A stretch of DNA of 49,861 nucleotides. It comes from Pseudomonadota bacterium (lineage in GTDB: Bacteria > Pseudomonadota > Gammaproteobacteria > Steroidobacterales > Steroidobacteraceae). Shown one piece after another: positions 16,982 to 26,428 of the stretch (its first letter is position 1; each line of letters opens with the position of its first letter). The translations under genes were made by a program, and so were the position numbers. The DNA is taken from assembly GCA_021826035.1 (NCBI GenBank), contig JAKBBE010000014.1, forward strand, positions 1-49,861, given 5' to 3'. Under the pieces are notes generated by a model that made no database searches, was not told where the DNA came from, and saw nothing but the letters and a program-made list of their open reading frames with translations.

Positions 16982-17353
16982 TGTCCGAGACAGGTGTGCC
17001 GCGGGCGGCGCTCGCAATGCGGTCACGACCGTTCTGTCGTGGCCGTAACGGCATCGATTAGTGCGGTCAGTGCCTGCGGTGCGCAGCGCCACGGATCTAA
17101 GTCAGGTACGCGCATCCGCGCGGCCTAACCGCGCAGAGTCATAGCCGAGCGACTCGTCACAGTGTGCATCACGATCCGCAGGCGATGCGCAGCGCACTCT
17201 GCGCTCACCGGCGAGGCCCTGCCGACGGGGATCGACCAATGAATTTGCGCGAGGCACATTGGGTGTGGCGTTGGCAAAAGCGTAAGGAATCTGTTCCAAT
17301 GGCCCGGGCGCATGCGGGCTGTCTGCGCCTGAGAAATCACAGATGAGGGGTCG
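16982..17353. other. Gap between glpD and the MFS gene; nothing recognised
   Basis: No protein-like frame, hairpin with T-run or clear promoter is evident. It presumably holds the MFS promoter. Confidence 0.5.
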
Positions 17354-18784
17354 ATGTATGAAGACAGTGGCAGCGGCGTGAAGCCGGTGGCGAGTGCGGA
17401 GCCCGACAGTGCCCGGCAGCAAGACGTCGTGACCGCGGGAGCGGCGACGCCTGTAGAACCGCAGACACTCGCACAACCATCGCCGGAGCCGGTGTCGGCT
17501 GGGCAGCGCTGGTACGTCGCGCTCATGATGTGTCTTGTCTACACGCTGAGCATCTGCGATCGATACTCGATTTCCACCGTCCTAGAGCTGATCCGCCGCG
17601 ATCTGCATCTTTCAGACGCGAACGTCGCGTTTCTCACCGGCGTTTCGCTGGCGATCTTCTACGTGGTTTTCGGCTTTCCGCTGTCCTGGCTGATCGACCG
17701 TTACAGCCGCCGCGACATCGTGGTCGGGTCGCTCGTCGCCTGGTCGGGACTTACGGTTGCCACGGGATTGGCGAGGAATTACAGCCAGCTGCTTCTGGCT
17801 CGGATCGGGGTCGGTGTCGGAGAGGCGGGTGGTACCCCTGGGGCGAACTCGCTCTTGTCCGATTATTTCCCGGCCGAGCAGCGAACGATGGCGCTGCAGG
17901 TTTTCTCATTCGGCGCGGCGATCGGGACGTGGTTGGGGTCGTCGGTGGCCGGCCTCGTTGCGTACTACTTCAGCTGGCGCGGGATGTTCCTGGCGCTTGG
18001 CGCGCCGGGAATACTCGTCGGAGCGCTGTTGTGGTTCACGGTCCGGGAGCCACGGCGCGGACGGCTCGACGCAAATGTGGGTCCGGCGAAGGTTCCGCCG
18101 TTCCGCGTGATCATGCGATTCATGTGGAGCCAGCCAGCGACCGTGCATCTGGTCCTGGGCACCGGGGTCGCGGCGTTGTGGGGCTGGGGGCTGCTGTGGT
18201 GGACGCCGGCGTTCCTGATGCGCGCCTACGGTCTTAATGTCGAGCAGGCCGGTGCGGTGGTCGGACGGGTCTATCTGATCGGAGGTGGCCTTTCGATGCT
18301 GGTGAGTACGTGGCTGCTCTCGCGGCCGTGGCTCACCGATCAGCGGCGCATCCTGCGTGTGACCGCGGTGACTGTCGCGATCGGGACAGTCGTTACCTGG
18401 TTTCTCTACTCGACGCATTCGCTGGAGCTGTTCAAGCTACTGCTCTGGGTCTTCATTCCGACCGTCTACATGTACCTCGGTCCAAGTTTCGGAATTCTGA
18501 ACAATCTAGCGCCAGCCAACATGCGGGCGATGTACTGCGCCGTGCTACTGCTCGTGGCGAACGTTTTCAATCTCGTGGTGGCTCCCCAGATGGTGGGTCT
18601 GCTCAGCGACTCGTTCGCGCCGCATGGTGTTCCCGACGCGGCCTCGTTGAGGTTCGCGTTGATCTGCCTGGTTCCCACGGGCCTTTGGGCCGCCTGGCAT
18701 TTTGCAGCGGCGAGTCGACACCTGCGTAAGGATCTGCAGAGCCTGGCAGATGGAACGGCACTGATGGACAAAATCCGCGCCTGA
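17354..18784 (+). CDS. MFS transporter, Spinster-like
   Basis: A 476-residue inner-membrane carrier with about 12 hydrophobic helices after a polar N-terminus of about 50 residues. Helix 1 (YVALMMCLVYTLSICDRYSI) and the loop LIDRYSRRDIVVGS resemble the Spinster/NPA-type major facilitator group. The helix 4-5 region GVGVGEAGGTPGANSLLSDYF is the typical motif of that group. Relatives in proteobacteria often sit beside catabolic genes for steroids, aromatics or organic acids. The substrate cannot be read from sequence. GAGGGG lies 3 nt before ATG 17354, which is close, so an internal start is possible. Confidence 0.85.
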   Translation: MYEDSGSGVKPVASAEPDSARQQDVVTAGAATPVEPQTLAQPSPEPVSAGQRWYVALMMCLVYTLSICDRYSISTVLELIRRDLHLSDANVAFLTGVSLAIFYVVFGFPLSWLIDRYSRRDIVVGSLVAWSGLTVATGLARNYSQLLLARIGVGVGEAGGTPGANSLLSDYFPAEQRTMALQVFSFGAAIGTWLGSSVAGLVAYYFSWRGMFLALGAPGILVGALLWFTVREPRRGRLDANVGPAKVPPFRVIMRFMWSQPATVHLVLGTGVAALWGWGLLWWTPAFLMRAYGLNVEQAGAVVGRVYLIGGGLSMLVSTWLLSRPWLTDQRRILRVTAVTVAIGTVVTWFLYSTHSLELFKLLLWVFIPTVYMYLGPSFGILNNLAPANMRAMYCAVLLLVANVFNLVVAPQMVGLLSDSFAPHGVPDAASLRFALICLVPTGLWAAWHFAAASRHLRKDLQSLADGTALMDKIRA

Positions 18785-18943
18785 TCGGGTTCCATGCGAG
18801 GCGAGAGGGAGGCTGCAGGGACGGCGACATCCTCGCGTTTCTGATGTTTGGGATGCGCATGCGGATATTCGCAGGGAGACTCCGCACGTGTGCGCCCGCA
18901 TTGCGATGCGTTGATTCTGCTGGCGGTGCGTCGGCCCGAACGA

Positions 18944-19894
18944 TCAGCTCCGGTTCATCTTGACAAAGCCGCTGCCGAGGCTTTTGCGCAGATGGTCGAT
19001 GACGCACTGGATCGCACGCGGTGTGCGCGGTGACCACGGGCGGATCGCCTGGAGTCGCTCCCCGAAGAACCCGACGGGGTGCCAGTCCGGCAGTACCGGG
19101 ACCAGTGCGTCCGCGGCGCTACCCGATGATGCGGTGAAGTCGGGCAGCAGCGCAATGCCAAGGCCGCCGACCACCGCTTCACGCAGTACCTCGCTGTTGT
19201 TCGCGCGCAGTGGCCCGCGCACCGGCACGCTCACCCGCTGCGGCGGACGGCGTCCTTGTGTTCGCTCAAACGACCAGCTGGTCGCGCCTGCGTCGCGCAG
19301 ATAAAGGAGGCAATCGTGCCGTGCCAGCTCGGAGGGATGCTCGGGGCATCCGCGCCGTGCAAGGTAGTCCGCGCTGGCCAGGAGCATCGAGCGAGACTCG
19401 CATAGGACCACGGCGATATGCGATTCTGGCACGCGACTCGCGTGACGAATCGCCAGATCGAAGCCTTCCTGCACCAGGTTGACGAACCGATCGCTCAGAT
19501 CCAGCTCGAGTCGTATGTCGGGATAGCGGGTGAGTAGGCTCGGAATGCTCGGGGCGATATGCTGGCGTCCGAGTGCCACTGGTGCGGTCATGCGAACGAG
19601 GCCGCGAGGCGTGCCGGCGAGATCTTTGGCGCTCGCAACCCCCTGCTCGATGTGGGCGAATGAGGCGCGTGTCTCATCGACCAGTTGCAGGCCCGCTGCC
19701 GTGAGGGTTATCGAACGGGTGGTGCGCCGCACCAGCGGCAGGTCGAGCGCCCGCTCAAGGTCCTTCAGACGCATGCTGACCGAGGACTTGGCGATACCGA
19801 GCCGGCGCGCGGTCTGCGTCAGACTTCGCGTCTCGGCGATTACCGTCAACATGTGTAGATCAGGCAACATTCTTGCGATGTCTCGCGCACTCAT
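18944..19894 (-). CDS. LysR-family transcriptional regulator (CrgA-like)
   Basis: A 316-residue LysR regulator. It has an N-terminal winged helix-turn-helix (residues about 8-65: LTQTARRLGIAKSSVSMRLK, then DLERALDLPLVRRTTRSITLT) and a substrate-binding domain from about 95 (GLVRMTAPVALGRQHIAP) to 300. It is divergent from the semialdehyde dehydrogenase gene, with an inverted repeat TGTTCA-N6-TGAACA just upstream of its own start. This is the usual layout for control of the neighbour and of itself. The effector is unknown. It ends 159 bp from the convergent MFS gene. Confidence 0.88.
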   Translation of the reverse strand: MSARDIARMLPDLHMLTVIAETRSLTQTARRLGIAKSSVSMRLKDLERALDLPLVRRTTRSITLTAAGLQLVDETRASFAHIEQGVASAKDLAGTPRGLVRMTAPVALGRQHIAPSIPSLLTRYPDIRLELDLSDRFVNLVQEGFDLAIRHASRVPESHIAVVLCESRSMLLASADYLARRGCPEHPSELARHDCLLYLRDAGATSWSFERTQGRRPPQRVSVPVRGPLRANNSEVLREAVVGGLGIALLPDFTASSGSAADALVPVLPDWHPVGFFGERLQAIRPWSPRTPRAIQCVIDHLRKSLGSGFVKMNRS

Positions 19895-19909
19895 GCGGAT
19901 ATGCTCTAT

Positions 19910-19927
19910 TGTTCAAATAAATGAACA
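19910..19927. promoter_or_regulatory. Probable LysR operator between lysR and mmsA-like genes
   Basis: Perfect inverted repeat TGTTCA-AATAAA-TGAACA, 15 bp upstream of the LysR start and about 87 bp before the dehydrogenase GTG. It has the T-N11-A form within an A/T-rich centre that LysR proteins often bind. Confidence 0.55.
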
Positions 19928-20001
19928 GTCTAGCCAGTACCAGGCAATTTTCAAGATGCGTCACCGGGCCTAGACTGACCGTCCATCGATCCATGTCCAT
20001 C

Positions 20002-20007
20002 GAGAGG
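20002..20007 (+). promoter_or_regulatory. Ribosome binding site that decides the mmsA start
   Basis: GAGAGG is 6 nt before GTG 20014. It overlaps the region of an alternative ATG (19993) that has no such site. Confidence 0.55.
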
Positions 20008-20013
20008 TGCATC

Positions 20014-21543
20014 GTGACCACCCGCCAGAGTTCCCCGGGAGCGCAGTCGAAGGCTGTCGCGGATGTAACTCATCGGATCGGCGGTCAAGCCGTTGCCGGC
20101 TCGATCCGCAAGCAATCGGTATTCAATCCGGCAACCGGGGAGGTGACACGTCAGGTGATCATGGCGGATGCGTCCGTCGTGGATCGGGCCGTGGCGGCCG
20201 CCTCGGCGGCGTTCCCTGCCTGGTCGGACACGCCCCCGGTGCGGCGGGCACGGGTCTTGAATCGCTTTCTGGCGCTGCTGAACGAGCATCGGGATGCGCT
20301 GGCGCGCTGCATCACGGAGGAACACGGCAAGGTGTTCTCAGATGCCCAGGGCGAGGTGATGCGTGCCATCGAGGTCGTGGAATTCGCCTGCGGCATCCCC
20401 CAGCTTCTCAAGGGGGACTATACGGAGCAGGTTTCGACTGGAATCGACAATTGGACGGTGCGTCAGCCGCTTGGCGTGGTTGCCGGCGTCACGCCGTTTA
20501 ACTTTCCGTGCATGGTTCCATGCTGGATGTTTCCCGTGGCCATTGCAGCAGGCAATACCTTTGTGCTCAAGCCAAGTGAACGGGATCCCTCGCCGTCCAT
20601 CATGATGGCCGAACTGTTCAAGCAGGCGGGTTTGCCGGACGGGGTTTTCAATGTTGTGCAGGGCGACAGGGAGGCTGTCGATGCGCTCCTCGAGCATCCA
20701 CAAGTCCGCGCGCTAAGTTTCGTCGGATCGACGCCGATAGCTCGGCACTTGTATCAGCGTGGCGCCGAGCTCGGCAAGCGTGTGCAGGCGCTCGGTGGGG
20801 CAAAGAACCATCTGGTCGTGATGCCCGACGCTGACCTTGAGCAGGCGGTCGACGGCCTGATCGGTGCAGCGTTCGGTTCTGCCGGCGAGCGGTGCATGGC
20901 GATCAGTGTGGCGGTCATGGTGGGCGAGTCCGCAGAGCGACTTATGCCCAGGCTCATCGAGCAGACACGGCGCTTGAAAATCGGGCCGGGCACGGACGCC
21001 GAGGTCCAGATGGGACCAGTGGTCACGCGGGCGGCGCTGGAGCGGATCAGCGGCTACATCGAGACAGGCGTGCGCGAAGGCGCGCGTCTGGCGGTCGATG
21101 GCCGCGGCCTGAAGGTGCCGGGTCATGAGAACGGCTTCTTCCTCGGTGGTACCCTTTTCGACGGGGTTCGCCCGCAAATGACGATCTACAAGGAAGAGAT
21201 CTTCGGTCCTGTGCTGTGCTGCGTGCGAGTCGCCGATTTGCACGAAGCGGTTGCCTTGGTGAATGCTCACCCGTTTGCAAACGGCGTGGCGTGCTATACC
21301 GGTGACGGGCGCGTGGCACGTGAGTTTGCGCGCAAAATCGAGGTCGGCATGGTGGGCGTCAACGTCCCCATACCTGTGCCGATGGCCTGGCATGGCTTCG
21401 GCGGATGGCGCAGCAGCCTGTTCGGCGACATGCATGCGTACGGCGAGGAAGGCGTGCGCTTCTATACTCGACAGAAATCGGTCATGCAGCGCTGGCCGCA
21501 GGCCGCCGGTGGCGCAGAGTTCGCTATGCCTACGACCAAGTAG
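20014..21543 (+). CDS. mmsA: CoA-acylating methylmalonate-semialdehyde dehydrogenase
   Basis: A 509-residue aldehyde dehydrogenase of the CoA-dependent MmsA class, converting (methyl)malonate semialdehyde to propionyl- or acetyl-CoA, with NAD. Features are [19 protein letters not shown] (about 159-177), [23 protein letters not shown], the ALGGAKNH segment that replaces the usual ELGGK general-base motif, catalytic Cys294 in [11 protein letters not shown] and the C-terminal [16 protein letters not shown]. All are diagnostic of MmsA rather than ordinary aldehyde dehydrogenases. The frame extends upstream, but the GTG at 20014 has GAGAGG with 6-nt spacing and gives the usual family length. The divergent LysR gene is its likely regulator. 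It could act in valine, inositol or beta-alanine type routes. Confidence 0.9.
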   Translation: MTTRQSSPGAQSKAVADVTHRIGGQAVAGSIRKQSVFNPATGEVTRQVIMADASVVDRAVAAASAAFPAWSDTPPVRRARVLNRFLALLNEHRDALARCITEEHGKVFSDAQGEVMRAIEVVEFACGIPQLLKGDYTEQVSTGIDNWTVRQPLGVVAGVTPFNFPCMVPCWMFPVAIAAGNTFVLKPSERDPSPSIMMAELFKQAGLPDGVFNVVQGDREAVDALLEHPQVRALSFVGSTPIARHLYQRGAELGKRVQALGGAKNHLVVMPDADLEQAVDGLIGAAFGSAGERCMAISVAVMVGESAERLMPRLIEQTRRLKIGPGTDAEVQMGPVVTRAALERISGYIETGVREGARLAVDGRGLKVPGHENGFFLGGTLFDGVRPQMTIYKEEIFGPVLCCVRVADLHEAVALVNAHPFANGVACYTGDGRVAREFARKIEVGMVGVNVPIPVPMAWHGFGGWRSSLFGDMHAYGEEGVRFYTRQKSVMQRWPQAAGGAEFAMPTTK

Positions 21544-21809
21544 TCCGGCAGGACATTCCCGGGCGGACCGCGTACCGGCGCGCGCAGCCCGCTCGGGTCC
21601 TCGCCAGGTCCGCGGGGACGCCGGGCACAATCTCGGCGGGGCAGCTGATCCATCCCAGGCGCTCTTGGGGACTGACGCAGGCCGAGCAAGGCCCGGTCGG
21701 GGTCGCGCGCCAGGTATCGGTCGTGTGTCGTCGGTCGGCTCATGTCCGCCGCCGCATCTGCGCTAAAATGGCGTTTTCACGTCCAAGCGGGAACGTTCCC
21801 GGGGGTCCG

Positions 21810-23795
21810 ATGCAAGCCGAAAGCGCGGTGACGCAGCCCGCAACAGCTCGAGTGCGCCAGTCGCTCGAGAAGGGCCAGTTCGCACAGGCAGAGCGTGAGG
21901 CTTCAGCGCTCCTGTCTGAGCAGCCCGAGAGTCGCGATGGGCTATACATGCTTGCCGTCGCGCAGCGGCTCCAGGGGCGTATCGATGCGGCGCTCGCCAC
22001 GCTGGAGCGACTGCAGGAGCTGTACCCGGAGTACCCCCGAACTTACCAGGAGCGTGGTCACTGCCGGGTCATGCAGCGGCGGGCGCCGGAGGCCATCGAG
22101 GCGTTCGAGGGCGCGATTCGACTCAACCCGGCGCTGCCGGCGAGCTGGCGTGCCCTGGAGTCGCTGTATCGCATGAACGGACGCGGTGCCGACGCTACCA
22201 CGGCCGCCGCGCACGTTGCCAAGCTCGCGTCGCTTCCGACAGAGATCGTTACAGCCCGCAGCATGTTCGCCGACGGGGAGATCGAAAGCGCCGAAAACCT
22301 CGTGCGCCGGTATCTGCTGACGCACGGTGACCATATTGAAGGCATGCGGCTGCTGGCGCAGATCGGAATGAAGCTGGACGTCCTGGACGATGCCGAGCTC
22401 CTTCTCGAGAACGTGTTGCGCATGGAGCCCGACTACCGCGCGGCGCGCTTTGACTACGTTCAAGTCTTGCTGCAGCGACACAAGCACCGGCAAGCGCGCG
22501 AGCAGATCCAGATGCTGCAGCAGGTCGAGCCGGAAAACCGCGCTTATCTGACTTCCCAGGCGACCATCTGCACCGAACTGGGCGAGTGCGAGACGGCACT
22601 TCGATTGTACGGCCAGCTGCTGAGAGAGACTCCGAATCATCCGGAGCTGCATCTTTCGATGGGGCACACCCTTAAGACGCTCGGACGGCAAACCGAGGCG
22701 ATCGAGGCCTACCACCGGGCGGCGCAATGCCGCAGCGGCTATGGAGATGCGTACTGGAGCCTGGCCAACCTCAAGACCTATCGCTTCACGGACGAGGAGA
22801 TTGAGGAAATGCGGCGTGCCGAAGCCGCACCGCGTCTGGCCGTGGTTGACAGATTTCATCTGTGCTTTGCACTCGGCAAGGCGCTCGAGGACCGAGGCCA
22901 GTACGCCGATGCGTTTGTTTACTACGAGCGCGGCAATGCGCTGAAGAGGAACGAGTCCAGATATCGCCCCGAGTTCATGGAAGGCAATACGCGCCGCCAG
23001 ATCGAAGTCTGCACGCGGGAGTTCTTCGCTGAACGCCAGGGGTGGGGTTGCCCAAGTGATGCGCCGATTTTCATCGTGGGGCTGCCGCGGGCCGGCTCGA
23101 CACTCATCGAGCAGATCCTGGCGTCGCACTCACAGGTTGAGGGAACGATGGAGCTGTCGGACATCCCGCGGCTGGTGCAGCAGCTGCAGGGACGCGAGGG
23201 AATCGCTGCAGCGCGCTATCCGACAGTGCTGCGCGAGCTCGGCGCAGAGGATTTCAGGCGCTTTGGCGAACAATATCTCGCCGATACGGCTCTGTACCGC
23301 AAGGGCAAGCCGCGTTTCATCGACAAGATGCCGAACAACTTCCGGCACATTGGATTGATGCGACTGATGTTTCCGAATGCGCGGATCATCGATGCCCGTC
23401 GGGCGTCAATGGCCTGCTGCTTCAGTAATTTCAAGCAACTGTTCGCATCGGGACAGCAGTTCACCTATTCCTTTGAAGATATCGCCCGCTATTACCGCAC
23501 CTACGCCGAACTCATGGCACACTGGGACGAGGTTTTGCCCGGGTCAGTGCTGCGCGTGCAGCATGAAGAACTGGTGGCGGACTTCGAGCCACAGGTTCAC
23601 AGGATTCTTGCATTCTGTGGATTGCCCTTCGAGCAGGGCTGTCTTGAGTTCTATAAGACCGAGCGTCGCGTGCACACGGCGAGTTCCGAGCAGGTTCGCC
23701 GGCCGATCAACACCGAGGGGCTTGACCAGTGGCGCCGGTTCGAGCCGTGGCTCGGACCTTTGGCGCAGCGCCTGGGCGATTTGGCGGAATCCTAG
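21810..23795 (+). CDS. TPR-repeat sulfotransferase
   Basis: A 661-residue two-part protein. Residues about 10-320 are tetratricopeptide repeats (for example ALATLERLQELYPEYPRTYQ and EAIEAFEGAIRLNPALPASW). Residues about 418-650 are a PAPS-dependent sulfotransferase with the phosphosulfate loop IFIVGLPRAGSTLIEQIL (about 421-438), the 3'-phosphate-binding segment near NARIIDARRAS and the C-terminal RRPINTEGLDQWRRFEPWL. This fusion is common in proteobacteria, but the acceptor is generally unknown. ATG 21810 has GGGGG 4 nt upstream. An earlier ATG (21768) in the same frame lacks a site. It follows mmsA on the same strand after 266 bp and ends 161 bp from a convergent flavoprotein gene. Confidence 0.85.
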   Translation: MQAESAVTQPATARVRQSLEKGQFAQAEREASALLSEQPESRDGLYMLAVAQRLQGRIDAALATLERLQELYPEYPRTYQERGHCRVMQRRAPEAIEAFEGAIRLNPALPASWRALESLYRMNGRGADATTAAAHVAKLASLPTEIVTARSMFADGEIESAENLVRRYLLTHGDHIEGMRLLAQIGMKLDVLDDAELLLENVLRMEPDYRAARFDYVQVLLQRHKHRQAREQIQMLQQVEPENRAYLTSQATICTELGECETALRLYGQLLRETPNHPELHLSMGHTLKTLGRQTEAIEAYHRAAQCRSGYGDAYWSLANLKTYRFTDEEIEEMRRAEAAPRLAVVDRFHLCFALGKALEDRGQYADAFVYYERGNALKRNESRYRPEFMEGNTRRQIEVCTREFFAERQGWGCPSDAPIFIVGLPRAGSTLIEQILASHSQVEGTMELSDIPRLVQQLQGREGIAAARYPTVLRELGAEDFRRFGEQYLADTALYRKGKPRFIDKMPNNFRHIGLMRLMFPNARIIDARRASMACCFSNFKQLFASGQQFTYSFEDIARYYRTYAELMAHWDEVLPGSVLRVQHEELVADFEPQVHRILAFCGLPFEQGCLEFYKTERRVHTASSEQVRRPINTEGLDQWRRFEPWLGPLAQRLGDLAES

Positions 23796-23956
23796 GGGCG
23801 TCTCGGGGACCTCGCCGAGCCCCCCGCCAGGTGCTGCACTCGGGCGTACCCGAGAAGCGCGCGCTGTGGCGCAGAGCTACCTTGGCTGTCCGACTCAAGT
23901 GCCGCGCGACGACGACTCCGTGGCGCCGTACCCATCGAGGACGCCTGTCCGTGTGT

Positions 23957-26380
23957 TCAGGCGCGAAGTCGCGCGTTGTCCGGGTCGTATAGCGGCTCGC
24001 GCCCGACGACGGCTTGGCGCCGATGGCCGAGAATCTCGACTTCGAGTTGCTTGCCCGGCACCGCCATGTCGGCGTTGAGGTAGGCCAGCGCGATGCTCTG
24101 GCCGAGCCGATAGCCGAAACCGCCGGAGGTGACTAGCCCGACCTGTGCGCTGCCGTCATACACAATCGAGACGGCGGACGCGTCGGCATCGGCGGCAGCT
24201 ACGATGAGCGGTACCAGCCGCTCGCGAGGTCCCACGGAGGCCTCGCGCCGCAAAGCCTCCTGGCCGATGAATCCACCAGGCTTGTCGAGCCGGACGAAGC
24301 GCTCCAGCGAGGCCATGAGCGGCGTGTACTCGGTCGTCAGATCTGCCTTCCAGGAGCGGTAGCACTTTTCCAGTCGAAGGCTGTCCATTGCATAGAGGCC
24401 GAAGTCCCTGATTCCGAACCGCTCGCCGGCCTCCCAGATCAGGTCGTACACCGACGACAGGTGTTCGGCCGGGATGTGTAGCTCCCACCCGAGTTCACCG
24501 ACGTAATTGACACGCAACGCGTGCGCACGCGCGTAGCCAATGTCGATTGTACGGGTGGAGAGCCAGGGAAACGCCGCATTGGACAGGTCGGCCGGCGTGA
24601 CGCGAGCCAAGAGGTCGCGGGACTTCGGACCGACGACGATCAATGTGCCAAAGCGCGAGGAGAGATTCTCCAGGTGGACCTCTCGATCCGACGGCAGATG
24701 CTCGGCGAGCCAGTGTTCGTCGTGACGCTCGCCGGCGGCAGCGCCGATAAGCCAGTATCGAGTCTCGGAAAGGGCCGTTACCGTCATTTCGGTGACGATT
24801 CCGCCGTTCGGGGCGCACAGGTAGTTCAGAGCGCTGCGTCCGGGACGAGGCAGTGTGCCGGCGATCATGTAATCAATCCATTCACGGGCGCCGGAGCCGG
24901 TGATTTCGAATTTGCTGAAGCCGGGAATGTCCAGGATCGCCACGCGCTCGGCAACCGCGGCACATTCGCGCGCGACGGCCGTGTGCCAAGCCGGTCGCCG
25001 AAAGGACGCCTGGGCACCTTCAGGGTCGCCAGGTTCGGGGAAATAGACCGCTCGCTCCCATCCGCCACGTGCGCCGAAGCGCGCCCCCTTTTCCTTCAGA
25101 CGCTGGTAGGCCGCGGAGGTCTTGGCCGGTCGGCCGGCCGGTCGCTCCTCGGCGGGGTAGCCGATCGCATACTCCTGCTGATAGGTTTCGACGGCCTTGG
25201 CCAGCGCGTACCGCTGGTTGGCGAATTGAAGGAAACGCCGGGAGTCGAGCGGCCAGACATCCCATTGGGGTTGCCCGTGGGCCACCCATTCGGCGATGAC
25301 CTTGCCGGCACCGCCTGCCTGCGCGATGCCAAAAGTGAACGCGCAGCAGTGAAAGAAGCCCGGCAGCCCCGGGGCCGGACCGATCAGGGGATTGCCGTCC
25401 GGCGCGTAGGGGATCGGGCCATTGATGACCGTCTTGATGCCAACCGTGCCGAGAATCGGAACGCGATCGCAGGCCGCGTCGATGTACTTCTCCAGTCGCC
25501 CGAGGTCGTCATCGAACAGCTGATGCGCGAATTCCTCCGGCAGACCCTCGAGCCAGTGGGCAGTTGCTTGCCACTCGTACGGGCCGAGCAGCAGGCCTTG
25601 ACGTTCCTGGCGCAGATAATAGCTGACGTCCGGGTCGCGCATCAGTGGCAGGCGCGCCGTGCCACGCTCGACCAGCTCAGGAATGTCCTCGGTCACTAGA
25701 TATTGATGCGACAGCGTGACGATCGGCAGGTGCTGGCCGACGAGCGCGGCGACCTCGCCGCCGCGGTATCCGGCGGCGTTGATCACCGCGGCGGCCTGAA
25801 CTGCGCCTTGGTTAGTGATTACCCGCCACTCCCCGGAGCGGGTGCGCTCGATCGCCGTAACCTTCGTGTTTCGGTAGATCTCAGCGCCGTTGTCGCGCGC
25901 ACCCCGGGCTAGCGCCTGCGTCATCTGCGCCGGGTCGATGTCACCGTCGTAGGGGTCCCAGAGCGCCGCAAGCAATCCATCCGTCTTGATGAACGGATGG
26001 CGCGCTGTGATCTCGGCAGGACTGAGTATCTCGAACTCCGTTCCCTGGGCCCGGGCTTGTGCGGCGATATGTCGGAACTCGTCGACGCGATCCTGCGTGT
26101 GCGCCAGGCGGATGCTCCCGGTCACATGATAATTGATGTCGTAGCCGGTACGCCGAGCGAGGTCGGAATAGAGGCGCGTCGTGTAGCGCTGCATCTTCAG
26201 CAGGTTCCACGATGTTGAGAACGTCGGTACGTTTCCGGCAGCATGCCAGGTCGAGCCGGCCGTGAGCTCGTCGCGTTCGAGCAGAACGACGTCAGTCAGC
26301 CCCAGCTGCGTGAGATGGTACAGAGCGCTGCACCCGACGGCTCCGCCGCCAATGATGACCACGCGCGCATGTGTCTTCAT
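23957..26380 (-). CDS. Dimethylglycine/sarcosine-dehydrogenase-like flavoprotein 1 (FAD + GcvT)
   Basis: An 807-residue enzyme. The N-terminal half is a DAO-type FAD domain (IIGGGAVGCSALYHLTQLGL, residues about 9-28) with GSTWHAAG, whose His46 is the residue that binds FAD covalently in dimethylglycine and sarcosine dehydrogenases. The C-terminal half is a GcvT-type folate domain (about 430-800; RVNYVGELGWELHIPAEH). The expected reaction is oxidative N-demethylation of a methylated glycine, with the one-carbon unit transferred to tetrahydrofolate as methylene-THF. The exact substrate (dimethylglycine, sarcosine or another N-methyl amine) cannot be set from sequence. It starts 48 bp after a paralogous gene in the same direction and is the last gene of a probable xre-dehydrogenase 2-dehydrogenase 1 operon. 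GGAG lies about 11 nt before the ATG. Confidence 0.85.
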   Translation of the reverse strand: MKTHARVVIIGGGAVGCSALYHLTQLGLTDVVLLERDELTAGSTWHAAGNVPTFSTSWNLLKMQRYTTRLYSDLARRTGYDINYHVTGSIRLAHTQDRVDEFRHIAAQARAQGTEFEILSPAEITARHPFIKTDGLLAALWDPYDGDIDPAQMTQALARGARDNGAEIYRNTKVTAIERTRSGEWRVITNQGAVQAAAVINAAGYRGGEVAALVGQHLPIVTLSHQYLVTEDIPELVERGTARLPLMRDPDVSYYLRQERQGLLLGPYEWQATAHWLEGLPEEFAHQLFDDDLGRLEKYIDAACDRVPILGTVGIKTVINGPIPYAPDGNPLIGPAPGLPGFFHCCAFTFGIAQAGGAGKVIAEWVAHGQPQWDVWPLDSRRFLQFANQRYALAKAVETYQQEYAIGYPAEERPAGRPAKTSAAYQRLKEKGARFGARGGWERAVYFPEPGDPEGAQASFRRPAWHTAVARECAAVAERVAILDIPGFSKFEITGSGAREWIDYMIAGTLPRPGRSALNYLCAPNGGIVTEMTVTALSETRYWLIGAAAGERHDEHWLAEHLPSDREVHLENLSSRFGTLIVVGPKSRDLLARVTPADLSNAAFPWLSTRTIDIGYARAHALRVNYVGELGWELHIPAEHLSSVYDLIWEAGERFGIRDFGLYAMDSLRLEKCYRSWKADLTTEYTPLMASLERFVRLDKPGGFIGQEALRREASVGPRERLVPLIVAAADADASAVSIVYDGSAQVGLVTSGGFGYRLGQSIALAYLNADMAVPGKQLEVEILGHRRQAVVGREPLYDPDNARLRA

Positions 26381-26428
26381 AAGAATCGGATCTCCGCTTT
26401 ATCTCTCGGGCCGGGAGCGCCTGCGCGC

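Noticed and set aside
23791..23825. Hairpin after the TPR-sulfotransferase as terminator
   Set aside because: The stem has an internal mismatch and no T-run; too weak to call.
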